Notes: generated by a model not told the origin, from the letters alone. A stretch of DNA of 64,000 nucleotides from Devriesea agamarum (GCF_900070355.1 NZ_LN849456.1:558001-622000); one strand, 5' to 3'. Shown: positions 38,321-49,023, counted from the first letter of the stretch. A program made the numbers and translations.

Positions 38321-39307
38321 TCACTCCGTCGCTACCTGAACGGTCAGATGATTTGCCACCTCTTCGGCGCTCACCTTGGCCGCGCCTTCGCGTGCGCCAC
38401 GCTCTGCGGCCTCCTCAATGGCCTTCATGTCAATGCTCTGACCGTTGATGAGCTGGCTAATAGCCTCACTTAGGCCTGCGATCTGTCCCCGCAAAGGGAG
38501 TAATTGCTGACGCACAATCCGGTCCGTCATCGACCCGAGCGTGGTCTCGGGGTACTCTGCGCCACCCTCATAGCGGCGGGCAATCATCGGGCCGCGCCAC
38601 ACCTTATTAGGCAGCTCGTCAAGCTTTCTGTTTATCTCATCAATTGCGCTCATAGCATCCTCCAAATATTTGCGTGTGTCAGGTCCGGGGATGCCGTCGG
38701 CAGCAATCCCCATATCGTGTTGAAAAGCGGTGGTCGCGGCGCGGGTGGCGGGGCCGATCACCCCATCGACGGCGAGATTTCCGTACCCAAGTTCGTTCAG
38801 TGCGCTCTGAGTCTTGGGTACATCCAGCACCCCGCCGCTAGAGCCATTAGTAGATGCGCCGGCGTAGATAGGGCGTACGGCGCCGTACAGGGTGGATGCG
38901 CGCCGGTACCGGTCGTGATAGACCCCGTCACCGTTGGCGCTGCCGTTATCGTTGGTGTTTCCGCCGATGCGTTCGATCCGTCCATCGGAGCCCACCCCGG
39001 ATAGGGCAAGCTCAATATGGTTCATGCCCTTACCAACGATCAGTAAATCGCCGCGTCGGACGTTGCTTGCCCCCTGGTAAAAACGTCCGTGCCGCTTGCC
39101 CCAGGTTACCGCGTCGGGTACGTAGCGGGAGTAGGGGAAGTTGGCCTCAGGGATGCCGACCTTGCGGGCTCCCCAGGATAGGAAGTCATAACACCAGTAA
39201 TCAGCGGGAAACCCCAACTCACGGGAATACTTATTGGCGTTTCCCCGGCCTTCGCGGTAACCGGTTTCGCGGACCAGGGTGGCTATATAGTCCTCAAGTT
39301 GACTCAT
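38321..39307 (-). CDS. Endolysin: CHAP-like peptidase and peptidoglycan-binding domain
   Basis: A 328-residue protein. The N-terminal ~150 residues have WCYDFLSWGARKVG with the catalytic Cys and GKGMNHIELALS with the His, plus IGGNTND, a CHAP-type NlpC/P60 fold. Residues ~165-215 (TQSALNELGYGNLAVDGVIG and FQHDMGIAADGIPG) are a PG_binding_1 domain. The remaining ~110 residues are helical and probably multimerise. It cuts the cell wall at the end of the lytic cycle. Confidence 0.88.
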   Translation of the reverse strand: MSQLEDYIATLVRETGYREGRGNANKYSRELGFPADYWCYDFLSWGARKVGIPEANFPYSRYVPDAVTWGKRHGRFYQGASNVRRGDLLIVGKGMNHIELALSGVGSDGRIERIGGNTNDNGSANGDGVYHDRYRRASTLYGAVRPIYAGASTNGSSGGVLDVPKTQSALNELGYGNLAVDGVIGPATRAATTAFQHDMGIAADGIPGPDTRKYLEDAMSAIDEINRKLDELPNKVWRGPMIARRYEGGAEYPETTLGSMTDRIVRQQLLPLRGQIAGLSEAISQLINGQSIDMKAIEEAAERGAREGAAKVSAEEVANHLTVQVATE

Positions 39308-39579
39308 ACGGGGTTGTCCTTATCTCGTAGAGAGACATCGGCGGTCTCGGGGTTGCGGGCAGTGTTAATCACGCCGGCGGCTTCCATTTCGGTGGGCGCA
39401 ATAGCGTCCTTGACGGTTTCAAGCAGGGCGTCCGGGTGGGCCCCTGCTGCTACGGCCTCGCGCACCAGTCCGGCAATCTGCTCGGGTAGTTCGTTAGCTC
39501 GTGCGCGGCGCTCTTGCTCGGTCAGCACCTCAATGCGTAAAGCATCTAGCTGTTCATCGTCGTAGTTTGTGAAGTCCAT
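39304..39579 (-). CDS. Small acidic prophage protein
   Basis: A 91-residue helical, acidic protein (MDFTNYDDEQLDALRIEVL, then LVREAVAAGAHPDAL). It sits between the tail-fibre gene and the endolysin and overlaps the endolysin start (ATGA). An AAGGAGAA site precedes the ATG. Function unknown. Confidence 0.65.
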   Translation of the reverse strand: MDFTNYDDEQLDALRIEVLTEQERRARANELPEQIAGLVREAVAAGAHPDALLETVKDAIAPTEMEAAGVINTARNPETADVSLRDKDNPV

Positions 39580-39591
39580 ACAGTTCTCCTT

Positions 39592-40734
39592 TTAGGCAGG
39601 GGTGCCAGGCATGCTGGTGGGCCAGGGGTCGCGGGTGGTGAACCAACTCGTGCCGCGCACATTGGTTTTAGCTGTGATCGACCACGCCGTCACGCCGTTC
39701 GTCCAGGCATCAAAACGGGCCTCAGTGGTGGGGCCGAGAGTGTCGATTTCACCGGCGGCCTGTTCGAGTCGGAACCCGTTGGGAAGACTCCAACGCAGAC
39801 CGCTTAAGGCGTCGGTTTGTTCGCCATGCAGGCTGATCCCGACCATGACACCGACCCGTCTGATCTTGATGGTCGGTTTCCATTGAGTCGAGGCTGTCCT
39901 TGCGATGCTGGAGATATCGCGCCACCCGGTATCAGGCAGTGTGGCCGATAGCCCGTCAATGCGTTGCCACGGTGACCACAGTTCGGTTGTTGCCGACTTA
40001 TAGAACGCGCGTTGATACACCTCGCGATAAGTCCCGTAGGTTTCGTAGGTTTGCCAGATGAAGTTGCCGTTAGGTGCCGAGGTGGCCGTGAGTAGGCCGG
40101 CCAGGTTGCGCGGATACCCCATCTCGGGGGTTGCGTACTGGGATGCCACCTGCACCCATGTCCCGCTCCGCACAGAGTCAAGGTGTTGAGCAAGCTCGAG
40201 AACACGTACAGAGTGTTCACCCTGGAGAGTTTTCAGACTGTTCTCCAGTGCAGCGATGCGGGCAGCTTGAGCGTCAATCACTTCCGAGACGGCGGGCGTC
40301 CACGGCGTCGAATCGCTCAGCTTTTCGACCTGGAATAGGTCAATATGTTTATTTGCCGGCAACTTGAAGCTGATATCGGGAATGCTGAGGCGTTTGCCTT
40401 CGCTGTTGCTTCTTTGGAGGGCGATATTAAATTTCGCAGTCCACCACCAGGTGCCGCCGATATCCGTAGAGACCAGTCTGGTCGGCGTGTTCGAGCCGTC
40501 CGGGGCAATCATGTGGCCCGCGCGCACATCGCACAGGACCGGACAGAGGAATCTAAAACCTTTCGCGCTGGGGATACGCGAGTGCGAAGGATGTAGCTCG
40601 ATAGTGCCGGTAATATTTTTCGATTGATCGGGATAAAAATCCTCGTCCCCGCCATCTCCGAGGATAACGGCAAAGTTTGCGCCGACCGTTCCGAACGTGA
40701 TGCCCTCAGAAGTGGCCCAGGCTGGTGTGCTCAT
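39592..40734 (-). CDS. Tail fibre / receptor-binding-type protein
   Basis: A 380-residue protein. The middle has a coiled region (AARIAALENSLKTLQGEHSV, about 160-180) followed by a block like a pyocin-knob domain: NFIWQTYETYGTYREVYQRA and ELWSPWQRI (about 215-260). The C-terminal ~110 residues would be the tip. Its place behind the tail-tip genes fits a receptor-binding fibre. The start overlaps the preceding gene by four bases. Confidence 0.7.
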   Translation of the reverse strand: MSTPAWATSEGITFGTVGANFAVILGDGGDEDFYPDQSKNITGTIELHPSHSRIPSAKGFRFLCPVLCDVRAGHMIAPDGSNTPTRLVSTDIGGTWWWTAKFNIALQRSNSEGKRLSIPDISFKLPANKHIDLFQVEKLSDSTPWTPAVSEVIDAQAARIAALENSLKTLQGEHSVRVLELAQHLDSVRSGTWVQVASQYATPEMGYPRNLAGLLTATSAPNGNFIWQTYETYGTYREVYQRAFYKSATTELWSPWQRIDGLSATLPDTGWRDISSIARTASTQWKPTIKIRRVGVMVGISLHGEQTDALSGLRWSLPNGFRLEQAAGEIDTLGPTTEARFDAWTNGVTAWSITAKTNVRGTSWFTTRDPWPTSMPGTPA

Positions 40735-41675
40735 TCCTCACCCCGCGTTGTCCACATTGCGCTAAATGCCCACGCGTCACCGACGCGCGTCACGGTCGAT
40801 CCAGAGGTCAGGCGGCACGAAATCTGCCCGGATCCAAGATGCAACTTATATAAGCCTGGATTTCCTGCCAGGGCAGCAAATCCATGTAATTCAAGATCGG
40901 TGCTCGGGTCACATAACTCGTCCGGGATGAGCTTGCCGTGCACCATAAAGTCAGAGCCTTGAGTGAAAGCTTCGGCGGTGCGGCGCAACCACACCTGCAT
41001 CTGACATAGCCTGCGCCCGTCATCGGTGTGCGAGACGATGATCCCGCCGGAAAACATGTCAGGAGACCACCCATTCATAGCGTGCGGCGCAACTCGCCAC
41101 GGCGCATTAGCAGGCTTCCACCCACCATCAGTGGCCCTCCACACCGTGGAGGTGGAAAAGTCAGTAACGAGTGTCCCGCGCAGCACACTGGTGGCAGGTG
41201 GAAGATTGCTCTTATTCTCCACCGTGAGGGTGGGCGAGATGTAAGCGCGTCGCGATACCCGAGAAGCATCAGTGAGCAGCTGGTTCGGAAGGCGGCGCAC
41301 CTCCCATAGCGGTAGATATACCTTGCCTGACCCGCCGGGGATTGCGGTCGTGGCCGTGACGGCTACCGGGCCAGATGCTCGGGCGTGCTGAGTTGGATCA
41401 TATGTTAATCCGATATAGTAGGTTGTTGCTTTCGTGACGGCGGGCAGGGCGAAGCTGTAGACGGCATCTAGGCGATGCTGAAAGCCGTACACAATGGCTT
41501 TTGCCATGCCGTTAGCGCCGACGGTGAGGCGTCCCTGATTTGAGGTGTTGTCGACCGTGAGGTTGTAGGGGTCGCCACCCTCAGACAGGATGCCGTTGCC
41601 AAGTCCAAGCGTAACCTGCCCCCACTGCTGGTCAGTCAGCGGCTTTTCCAGGACTGGGAAGCTTGTTTGCGCCAT
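40731..41675 (-). CDS. Minor tail protein
   Basis: A 314-residue protein, beginning MAQTSFPVLEKPLTDQQWGQ, which is a typical opening of siphovirus baseplate/tail-tip upper proteins. I use the ATG at 41675, which overlaps the TAA of the preceding gene (TAATG) and lies behind AGAGGTGA, rather than a start 57 bases upstream. Mostly beta by appearance. Confidence 0.7.
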   Translation of the reverse strand: MAQTSFPVLEKPLTDQQWGQVTLGLGNGILSEGGDPYNLTVDNTSNQGRLTVGANGMAKAIVYGFQHRLDAVYSFALPAVTKATTYYIGLTYDPTQHARASGPVAVTATTAIPGGSGKVYLPLWEVRRLPNQLLTDASRVSRRAYISPTLTVENKSNLPPATSVLRGTLVTDFSTSTVWRATDGGWKPANAPWRVAPHAMNGWSPDMFSGGIIVSHTDDGRRLCQMQVWLRRTAEAFTQGSDFMVHGKLIPDELCDPSTDLELHGFAALAGNPGLYKLHLGSGQISCRLTSGSTVTRVGDAWAFSAMWTTRGEE

Positions 41676-42763
41676 TAGATCACCTCTAATTCTGTGGTGC
41701 GGGCTTTGAGTGATTTCACTTCGCTCACCCACGCTGGTTGCTTGTTATCCGCCTGGTCGTGATCACCAACCGATATTTCTGCGTTTCGTCCAGTGGGGGT
41801 CCAAGTCAGATGAACCTCACGGACCGGTTTGGCAAGGGTGCTGTTGCCAAGGTGGACGCTGACGATGTCGCCGAGCTGGTAGTCAACCCCGTACGTCAGT
41901 CCGGGCACTTCGGCGAGAGAAAAGTTTGCGGTTGCCGATTCTGCGCCGTCGTCCAATTGCTTTTCCCCAGATTTATCTAAGTCCTCAGCTTTATCCGTGT
42001 CGCGTTGGTCTTTAAAGGTTTCGATACGGCCCCAGGTTGAGGTGCGGATGTATTCCTTGAGGGTGCGTGATGCCCCTTCGCCCTGTCCGCCCACGACTAC
42101 AGCTGTGGTTGTCGGTGCGCTCAGGCTCCAGGATGCATTTTTGAGCCCGCCTTTTTTCCCGCCAAATCGAACCTGTCGCGAGAGGTCTTTTGGAGTCCGT
42201 ACAACAAACTCGATACGGTCGCCAACCCAGGTAGCATCAAAGGTGACGCCGCCTTCTCGCGCGAGGTGACGGCATTCATCCAGCAGGTTTTTAAGCCGGG
42301 TCCGTACGGTCACAACATTGCCCTGCGCTTTAGATGGGGGCAGCGTCAAGAACTGGGTACGACGATCTTCGCGCGCACTTGGTCCAGCGTTGAGGTCAAC
42401 AAGACTGCGGATAGCTGTTTCTGCGCGGCCTGTCGCCCGGTAATAGTCGGTTCTCTGGGCATCTGGGGCGCGCAGCGGGTCGGGCAGTGTGACACGGTGG
42501 GCAAGGCATGCCAATTCAGATACGCCGGTCCATGTCACTTTTACGAAATTCTGTGTCACGTCAGTGCTAATAGAGCGAATCGGCCCCGAGGTGACGCCAG
42601 GAATAAGTAGACGCCATCCGGGACCGACTGCGGCGGTGCGCTCTGTCAAAACGGCAGATATTTGATAGGTGCCAAGCCCGGCGTCACGCAGCACCGCGTC
42701 ACCCGATAGTGCTTCAACCTGTCCGCGTCGAATGCCTTGAGGGTCGATCAGCCAGGGCTTCAC
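41675..42763 (-). CDS. Tail-tip protein, ReqiPepy6 Gp37-like
   Basis: A 362-residue protein. It has the pattern of siphovirus Gp37/tail-hub proteins: ISTDVTQNFVKVTWTGVSEL, DYYRATGRAETAIRSLVDLN, LLDECRHLAREGGVTFDATW, YGVDYQLGDIVSVHLG. It probably forms part of the tail hub that follows the distal tail protein. It starts directly after that gene. Confidence 0.75.
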   Translation of the reverse strand: MKPWLIDPQGIRRGQVEALSGDAVLRDAGLGTYQISAVLTERTAAVGPGWRLLIPGVTSGPIRSISTDVTQNFVKVTWTGVSELACLAHRVTLPDPLRAPDAQRTDYYRATGRAETAIRSLVDLNAGPSAREDRRTQFLTLPPSKAQGNVVTVRTRLKNLLDECRHLAREGGVTFDATWVGDRIEFVVRTPKDLSRQVRFGGKKGGLKNASWSLSAPTTTAVVVGGQGEGASRTLKEYIRTSTWGRIETFKDQRDTDKAEDLDKSGEKQLDDGAESATANFSLAEVPGLTYGVDYQLGDIVSVHLGNSTLAKPVREVHLTWTPTGRNAEISVGDHDQADNKQPAWVSEVKSLKARTTELEVI

Positions 42764-43633
42764 TTACATCCCTCCCAGATAGCGTTCACGGTATGTCAAT
42801 CGCACCAGGGATTCCGGCCCAGCGTCGGTCAGGGTGACAGTTAGGCGGTTTAGGCCCGGCGAGAGGGGAAAGATGGTGGAGTTCACGTCAACATCAGCCC
42901 AGCGATCTGGGGTAATGTCATCAGTGCGGCCATCAAAACGCACCACCTGGCCAGCTGGAAATGCGCCCTTGACGGTGAGGTGGTCGCTACCGTTAGAGAT
43001 CACCAGGTCGCGTCCAGGGCCGATCACCTCCCAGACGGGGTTGATCGGGCCATCGCCGTCGATGGTGACATCAAAGCGACCCAACACGGTTGAGGCCGCC
43101 AAAAGGACCGGGAAGAACGGCGAGGTTGTGGAGATAAACGGTTTGCGACTTGGGGTAACTGAGAATGTTTGCAGTCGCTCCGGCCCTTGCCACCACGGAT
43201 CGGGACAGCGAAACGTGAGCCCGAGTGTCTGCCAGTTGCCGTGAAAGTTTTGCCCGAAATCCCCTTCAAGACCAGAGTCTAGATACCCACTAATGTAGCG
43301 TTGACGGTCTGTGGCCGGGTCGTAAATATGAATATCAACGGGCCCAAGATGTGGGGCTAAAAGCGCATAGAGTTCGCCTCGCCACCCGGTAAGGCCACCT
43401 TCGCCGTCGAATTGGGCGAAGATCGGAATAAACAGTTTACGTTCGGTGTAACGCTGACCGACCACAACTGATCCGTGATCGGCCAGGCGTTCAACGGTCT
43501 CTAAATGAGAGGGAGCAAGGCCCAGACCAGTAGACCCGTAGATATGTAGCACGGGATCCTCTGGGCCCCTCCCCAAGGTGAGGGTCTGTCCGGCACGAGA
43601 AAATGACACGATTGGATAATCTTTGCGCGCCAC
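42764..43633 (-). CDS. Distal tail protein (Dit)
   Basis: A 289-residue protein with the Dit/siphotail layout: an N-terminal half with VVVGQRYTERKLFIPIF and GWRGELYALLAPH, the hallmark ISGYLDSGLEGDFGQ and LTFRCPDPWW, and a C-terminal beta galectin-like domain. It forms the ring that joins the tail tube to the tip. It follows the tape measure gene by 11 bases. Confidence 0.8.
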   Translation of the reverse strand: MARKDYPIVSFSRAGQTLTLGRGPEDPVLHIYGSTGLGLAPSHLETVERLADHGSVVVGQRYTERKLFIPIFAQFDGEGGLTGWRGELYALLAPHLGPVDIHIYDPATDRQRYISGYLDSGLEGDFGQNFHGNWQTLGLTFRCPDPWWQGPERLQTFSVTPSRKPFISTTSPFFPVLLAASTVLGRFDVTIDGDGPINPVWEVIGPGRDLVISNGSDHLTVKGAFPAGQVVRFDGRTDDITPDRWADVDVNSTIFPLSPGLNRLTVTLTDAGPESLVRLTYRERYLGGM

Positions 43634-43644
43634 ACTTAACCCCT

Positions 43645-46600
43645 TTATACCACTAGCAGCGCCTCACGTTTGCGACGCTGATCCTCAATTTCTTTAGCCA
43701 CGTCCTGCGCTGAGTGGCCGTAAATATCGCCAGTGTTCACCACAAGACCGGCCTGGGTGCTTGCGGGTCGGTCCGCAATACGCATCAGCGCTTCAGACTC
43801 AGCAGGCGGAAGGATCGTCTCAGGACGGTTAGTCAAATTTGTCACGAGATGAGTACCGGGCCCTAAGCGACCTCCCTGGTCATACAACTTTGGAATGATG
43901 CCGCCACGAGCAAAACCAACGTGCACGTGGTTGTAGTGCGTACGGACTGTGGCCGGATTATTGGGAACCCCCATACGTCCCGAGGAGTTCCATTGCCGCG
44001 CACCCGCCGGAGAGTACAGCAACTCAGTCGGCTTCAGCGGCCACATGGCGTTAAAGAACTTCATCATGAGGGCGGGCGGTCCCGCGTAGTCGCGTGCACG
44101 GTTTTGCGCATGCAACGACCGATATCCCGACAAGGTGCGCGCACCAGGTCGATACCCAGATGTCACCGCTAGACCCATGGATGTTGCCAGGCGTGTGGAG
44201 TAGTCCAGGGATCGCGTGCCACCGGGTGGCGGCGTAGCCAAGGCGGCCACGCTACCTATGGCGGCACGTGCGAGATTATCCCCGATGAGGGAGGCAATCT
44301 TCATGGGGATCGCCTTTGCGATCTCCAAGATCATGCCAGCGCCGGGAATGCTGCCAATCAAAGACGAGGCAACTTTCTTGAGCGCCGCACCCGGATCGGC
44401 GATAGCGTCAGAAACAAAGTCCCACACGCCCTTAGCGGCATCCCACACGTCGCCGCCAATATCTTTCACCTTGTCCACAATGCCGCCGAGCGAGAACCCG
44501 GTTTGGAATCGGGTAAGCGACTGGCCGGACATGGCGGCCCGATTGACCGCATATAGACGCGCACGCTCGTACGGGTCGCGCATGGCTTCAGAGACGTAGA
44601 CACCTTCACCGCGACGCATGGGGACAAGCTGATCATCGCCATTGCGCCAGGACGAAGTACCGGGCAGGATACCGCCCCGAGCAAAACCGACCGTAAATTG
44701 TTTGGGGTCGATTTCCTTAACGCCAAACGTGCTTGCGATTTTATTGAAGTTCTTCACGATCCCATCGCGCACGATGGTCTCAATCACGAACTTAATCGGT
44801 ACTTTTGCGGCGTCTTTGATGGCCTCCCAGGCCTTAGAGACAGCATCCTTGGTTGTGTTAAACCCTGATTTGATGCCGTTCAAAACTTTATCAAAGATCG
44901 GTTTAACGGTATCGCGGAACCAGGTGACAACCGGCGAAATGATGGTGTTTTGAATGACCGACCAAACAACCGATAGCCGCTCTTTTAGGATGGTGAACGC
45001 GGTGCCAACGAGGGTTGCGACCAGTTGCAGCCTAGGCCAAACATTGGCCATAAACCAGTCCACGACAGCGCCGACGAGAACCATGATCCCGTTCCAGACT
45101 GGCAGAAAAATATTCTGATACAGCCAGGTTGCGGTAGCGCCGATAGCCGCAAAAGCGAGCTGTAACGCAGGCCAAGCGGTCCCGGTAAACCAGTCAGCCA
45201 CCACGGCTACCGCGGCCTGGATACCTTTCCAGGCGGGAGTGAATACATTGATCCACAGCCACATTGCCGCCACAGCAATGGCGTCCCATGCCGACTTCAG
45301 TGCAGGCCACGCGGTGCTCGCAAACCAATCAACGACCGCACCGATGGCCGCCTTAATCCCGTTCCAGACGGGCAAGATGACATTTTGGTACAGCCAGATC
45401 ATGACCGGGGCGACGATTTCGCGAAATGCCGCCACCCAGATATCTATAATGGTCATGATGACCGCGATAACCAGGACAATCGCGCTCTTAATGCCCTGCC
45501 AAACGGGAATATAGACGTTTTTCCACAGCCACATAGCGGCTGTTGCCATGGCGTCCCAGACGGCCTTAAGTGCAGGCCAAGCGGTATCAACAAGCCAACC
45601 CACGACCGCAGCAACGGCGATCTTGATGCCGTCCCACACTGGGGCGAGTATGGTGCGCCACAGCCACATGGCGGCGGCGGCAATACCGTCCCACGCCGTT
45701 TTCAAAGCGGGCCAGGCGGTATTAGTAAACCAGTCCACCGTTGCGGCAATGGCGACCTTGATGCCTTGCCACATGGCAGCGAAAATCTTTTTACCGATTT
45801 CCGTTTTGGTGAAAAACCAGGTCAGCGCAGAGATGAGCAGACCAATAAGGACAATTATTTTTCCAACAACAGGTAGCGACGTGATACCGAGCTTAATAGC
45901 GCTAAAAACACCTGTAATAGATGTCGCGAAGGAGGCTAAGGAAGTAGTTAATGCGACAAATGCTGGAGATGCGACATAGGCAGATGTTCCAACGATCCCA
46001 ATCGATGCAGCAAGCGGGGTGAGCCACTGCCAGTTATCGGCGGTGAAGCGGGCAAGCTTAACGAACCCGTCGATCATCTTCCCGAAAATCGGGAGGAACT
46101 TATCAATCATGGGGGTTCCCTTTTCAGAGAACCAGGAGAACATCTTGGACAGCACGGGCATGAGGCGTTCACCCAGCGCTACCTTGAAGTCCTCCATCTT
46201 GGCCTTCATGACCTGCTGCTTGTGGGCGTAGGTGTCGGCCTCGCGAGCGAAGTTGCCCAGAGAGTCGGCAGCCTGCTCATTGAGTAGCGCCATGGTGATA
46301 AGCTGTTTTTGGTGGGGGGTAAACGCCCCGCCAGTCTTCTTAATGCCCATCTCTAGGCCCTTGGCCTTTAAAGTGGCGTCATTGAGCGAAATGCCATATC
46401 GCTCAATAGGGTCCATTTCGCCGCGCAGCGCTGAGGCGATCGCGTCAATGGCGTCCTTGGTGCTTCCCCCGAACTGTGAAGATAGGTCGGCGCCCAGCGT
46501 GATAAGCCAGTTCGTTTTATTAGCGAGCTCACTCATGGGCGTGCCCGCATTTTTCAGCGAAGCCCCCAACACGGTCGCGAGCTCGTTGTACTGGTTTTTC

Positions 46601-47580
46601 GACAGGCCAACCGTCGTAGAGGCAGCGTTTGACCACTGCATCATCTGGGCAGAGGACTGCTTGAAAACGTTGTTGACGGCCCCGATGGACTGTTCGAGGT
46701 CACCGGCAGCATCGGCCCACCCTTTAAAGGTGTTGACACTTGCCACGGCCCCTACGGCGGCTAGCGCTGTGACCGACAGAGACTTCAGACCTCGGCTAAG
46801 AGTGGATCCGAACCCTAGCCCGGCCCGTGTTCCAGCAGTTTCAAACTCGCGAGCCACCCGGCGCGCCGATTGCCCAGCCTGAGTCTCTACTTTGGCAAAC
46901 GGGCTCCGAAAGGCCCCCGAAAAAGCGGCCTTCATCCGCGCGCCAAGGCTGGAGAATGCCCCGCCCGCCCGCTCAGTGGACGCAGCCGCGCGGTTGGCAG
47001 CTTCGCGGGCCTGGTTGAGCTGAGAGTTAGCCTGACGCTGCTCTATGGCATAGCGCGAGACGGTCTCGGCGGCGGTGCGCGAGACGTCGGTGTACTTGTT
47101 TTTCGCCTTGGTGAGGCGATCTTCAGCCGCAAGGTCAGCAGCGGTTGGCTTGACGGCATCGCGAGCAGCGGCCAGGCGTTTTTCTGCCGCCGCCACCGCG
47201 TCTGGTGATCCCGCTTTACGTGCGGCAGCGAGTTCTTTCTCGGCAGCCTTAACGTCTGCATCTCGCGCGATAGAGGTTTTGCGAACCTCTAAAACGCGCC
47301 TTTCGGCGATTTCGATCTGCCGAGCGGCATCGGCGCGCTGGCGTGCCGCGCGTTTGGCAGATTCTTTAACGCGCTCGTCTGCCTTTTCGGCGTTGGCGGC
47401 CAGCTTGTCAAAGTCTGGGCCTTTTTCTTGGCTAAACGCCTTGCCCATGGAGCGGCCCATAGATCGGCCCGCAGCGGCGGCGATACGGTCCCCGCTAGAA
47501 AAGGCACGCCCAATCTCGCGGGCGATCTGTGAGCTCTCAACGGTTAGAGTGACATAGGCGGTTGATAATTCGTAGGCCAT
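43645..47580 (-). CDS. Tape measure protein with C-terminal M15-like peptidase domain
   Basis: A 1311-residue protein, the largest in the window. The first ~230 residues are coiled coil rich in Ala/Arg/Glu; a TP901/PhageMin-type core follows (about 290-480). About residues 600-860 hold six degenerate ~45-residue repeats built on [27 protein letters not shown]. Near the C-terminus [28 protein letters not shown] and [10 protein letters not shown] give the His/Asp layout of a D,D-carboxypeptidase/M15-like domain, probably used to cut the wall during infection. Its length sets the tail length. Confidence 0.9.
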   Translation of the reverse strand: MAYELSTAYVTLTVESSQIAREIGRAFSSGDRIAAAAGRSMGRSMGKAFSQEKGPDFDKLAANAEKADERVKESAKRAARQRADAARQIEIAERRVLEVRKTSIARDADVKAAEKELAAARKAGSPDAVAAAEKRLAAARDAVKPTAADLAAEDRLTKAKNKYTDVSRTAAETVSRYAIEQRQANSQLNQAREAANRAAASTERAGGAFSSLGARMKAAFSGAFRSPFAKVETQAGQSARRVAREFETAGTRAGLGFGSTLSRGLKSLSVTALAAVGAVASVNTFKGWADAAGDLEQSIGAVNNVFKQSSAQMMQWSNAASTTVGLSKNQYNELATVLGASLKNAGTPMSELANKTNWLITLGADLSSQFGGSTKDAIDAIASALRGEMDPIERYGISLNDATLKAKGLEMGIKKTGGAFTPHQKQLITMALLNEQAADSLGNFAREADTYAHKQQVMKAKMEDFKVALGERLMPVLSKMFSWFSEKGTPMIDKFLPIFGKMIDGFVKLARFTADNWQWLTPLAASIGIVGTSAYVASPAFVALTTSLASFATSITGVFSAIKLGITSLPVVGKIIVLIGLLISALTWFFTKTEIGKKIFAAMWQGIKVAIAATVDWFTNTAWPALKTAWDGIAAAAMWLWRTILAPVWDGIKIAVAAVVGWLVDTAWPALKAVWDAMATAAMWLWKNVYIPVWQGIKSAIVLVIAVIMTIIDIWVAAFREIVAPVMIWLYQNVILPVWNGIKAAIGAVVDWFASTAWPALKSAWDAIAVAAMWLWINVFTPAWKGIQAAVAVVADWFTGTAWPALQLAFAAIGATATWLYQNIFLPVWNGIMVLVGAVVDWFMANVWPRLQLVATLVGTAFTILKERLSVVWSVIQNTIISPVVTWFRDTVKPIFDKVLNGIKSGFNTTKDAVSKAWEAIKDAAKVPIKFVIETIVRDGIVKNFNKIASTFGVKEIDPKQFTVGFARGGILPGTSSWRNGDDQLVPMRRGEGVYVSEAMRDPYERARLYAVNRAAMSGQSLTRFQTGFSLGGIVDKVKDIGGDVWDAAKGVWDFVSDAIADPGAALKKVASSLIGSIPGAGMILEIAKAIPMKIASLIGDNLARAAIGSVAALATPPPGGTRSLDYSTRLATSMGLAVTSGYRPGARTLSGYRSLHAQNRARDYAGPPALMMKFFNAMWPLKPTELLYSPAGARQWNSSGRMGVPNNPATVRTHYNHVHVGFARGGIIPKLYDQGGRLGPGTHLVTNLTNRPETILPPAESEALMRIADRPASTQAGLVVNTGDIYGHSAQDVAKEIEDQRRKREALLVV
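44990..45775 (-). repeat. ~135-bp repeats inside the tape measure gene
   Basis: The DNA encoding the six ~45-residue Trp-rich repeats; words such as CATTTTGGTACAGCCA, GGCCAAGCGGT and CCACAGCCACAT recur on the plus strand at this spacing. Copy 3 is the most divergent. Confidence 0.65.
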
Positions 47581-47630
47581 GACACCCCCTATTTAGTTAT
47601 GTTCTGTTAAATGGTGTGCGGCTAATCTTC

Positions 47631-48373
47631 TCAATCATCGGTTTCAAAGTCGCCGTTTAGCCAGTCGTCTAGTTCAGAAATTGGGATTGGGTCCGAACCA
47701 ACCTTATTTGATTCTTCAGTAATCTCCCACGGGCGGGCGAGATGCACGAAGTCTTTAGATGTGGCTTTAGACTGATTCCCGCGTTGCACATTGGCGTTAA
47801 TCGTCGCTTCGGCAATGTGCATGAGGAGGTCTCGTTGCGGATCGCCCCATTCCCAGTTTTTCAGGGTCTTCCTGTAGGGAGAGTCCCAGGGAAGGTTTCC
47901 CATGGCCGGAACGATGTCTTGCCATGCCTGCAGGCGGCGGCGGGGGTTTGGATGTTCGGTCTCCCGCCACCGAAGCCCTGCATAGATGAGCGACGCTTCT
48001 ACTTCGGAAGGGTGCTCATCGTGCGCCTTGATTACTGCGAGGATTTTCCCAAATCTACCTGAGATGCGTCAGTCCACAGCGTGGCAAACTTTTCCATTTC
48101 GCTAATCGACAGGTCGGATACTGCGTCAATCATAGCCTTATCGACATTTGCGGCCTTCAAAAGATCAATAAGTACCGGGAGGTCGCCGTTGATGAGCTTA
48201 GATAGCTCAACTGCTGACAACGATGCCTGATTTGGGATAGCAAAAACAGCATCTCCGTACACCTCGGGATAGGTGAAGTATACGAGCGGGTACCTTTTAG
48301 GGGTTACGCGCTTAAAGTCGCACCGCTCCGGGGACTTGTTCTGCTGCTTTTTCTTCTTTTTCTTATTCGACAC
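47631..48373 (-). CDS. Tail assembly chaperone, -1 frameshift form (gpGT-like)
   Basis: After a -1 slip on G-GGA-AAA (48044-48050), codon 110 is followed by ILAVIKAHDEHPSEVEASLI in the other frame. That frame stays open through YAGLRWRETEHPNPRRRL, MGNLPWDSPY (the internal ATG at 47903) and ends DDWLNGDFETDD at 47631. This gives a ~247-residue fusion. The second frame has no good start of its own at its beginning, so fusion explains it best. Such fusions guide tail-tube and tape-measure assembly. Confidence 0.8.
48032..48373 (-). CDS. Tail assembly chaperone, short form (gpG-like)
   Basis: A 113-residue protein with a very basic start (MSNKKKKKKQQNKSPE) and a helical C-terminal half (AIDAVSDLSISEMEKFATLW-type). 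It lies between the major tail and tape measure genes, the fixed place of the gpG/gpGT pair. The heptamer GGGAAAA at 48044-48050 ends in codon 110, three codons before the stop, placing a -1 slip site exactly where the long form needs it. Confidence 0.82.
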   Translation of the reverse strand: MSNKKKKKKQQNKSPERCDFKRVTPKRYPLVYFTYPEVYGDAVFAIPNQASLSAVELSKLINGDLPVLIDLLKAANVDKAMIDAVSDLSISEMEKFATLWTDASQVDLGKSSQ

Positions 48374-48405
48374 GAGACATAGTCCTTAATTAGAGGGGTG
48401 GGCGA

Positions 48406-49023
48406 TCAGGAGGCGGGGGCCGGGTTCGGCGTGGGGGTCGGGGTCGGCTTAGGGTCAGCCTTACGCTTGACGGCGCGGCCAGACATAGCCTTATTCTTAG
48501 CCCCGTTACTATTCGGGAACGTTTCAATAGTGACTTCATAGGCGATGATGTCGGAGTGAACGTAATTAACATCGCCCGCTAAAGATACGCGACCGTTATA
48601 AATGCATTCACGAACCTTATAGTCGCCGTCCTTCATATCTAACCCAAATGCACGATTAACGGAAACATTACTTCGTACTTCAACAGTGATATCGTCAAAC
48701 TCGTTGTTCGAGACGATGACGTTTTCTTCACCGAACAACAGTTTCAGGGTGTCAGCATTGCGGGACTCTAAGAAGGTAAGCTTATACGTGAGCGAGTGTT
48801 CTTTGGTGACAACTTTTACAACGTCCCCACCCCACGCCTTGATCTTCTCGTCAGATTTGTCGATGGTGCGGGTGACGCCATCCTCGCCGACATATCCACC
48901 TTTCTTGAAGGCGGCATCCCATGGGTCGCGCACGTTATCAGGGAAAGGGGTTCCGACAGGGGCGTGAACTAGGCCCCCCGTCGCGGTGACGGGGCCGCCG
49001 GTGAGAATATTGTTAATGGACAT
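48406..49023 (-). CDS. Major tail tube protein
   Basis: A 205-residue protein from MSINNILTGGPVTATGGLVH, with beta-rich text such as TLKLLFGEENVIVSNNEFDD and VEVRSNVSVNRAFGLDMKDG, typical of siphovirus tail tubes, and a Pro/Thr-rich tail (KPTPTPTPNPAP). Position between the tail completion genes and the chaperones supports the call. Its AAGGAG ribosome site follows directly after a terminator hairpin. Confidence 0.82.
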   Translation of the reverse strand: MSINNILTGGPVTATGGLVHAPVGTPFPDNVRDPWDAAFKKGGYVGEDGVTRTIDKSDEKIKAWGGDVVKVVTKEHSLTYKLTFLESRNADTLKLLFGEENVIVSNNEFDDITVEVRSNVSVNRAFGLDMKDGDYKVRECIYNGRVSLAGDVNYVHSDIIAYEVTIETFPNSNGAKNKAMSGRAVKRKADPKPTPTPTPNPAPAS

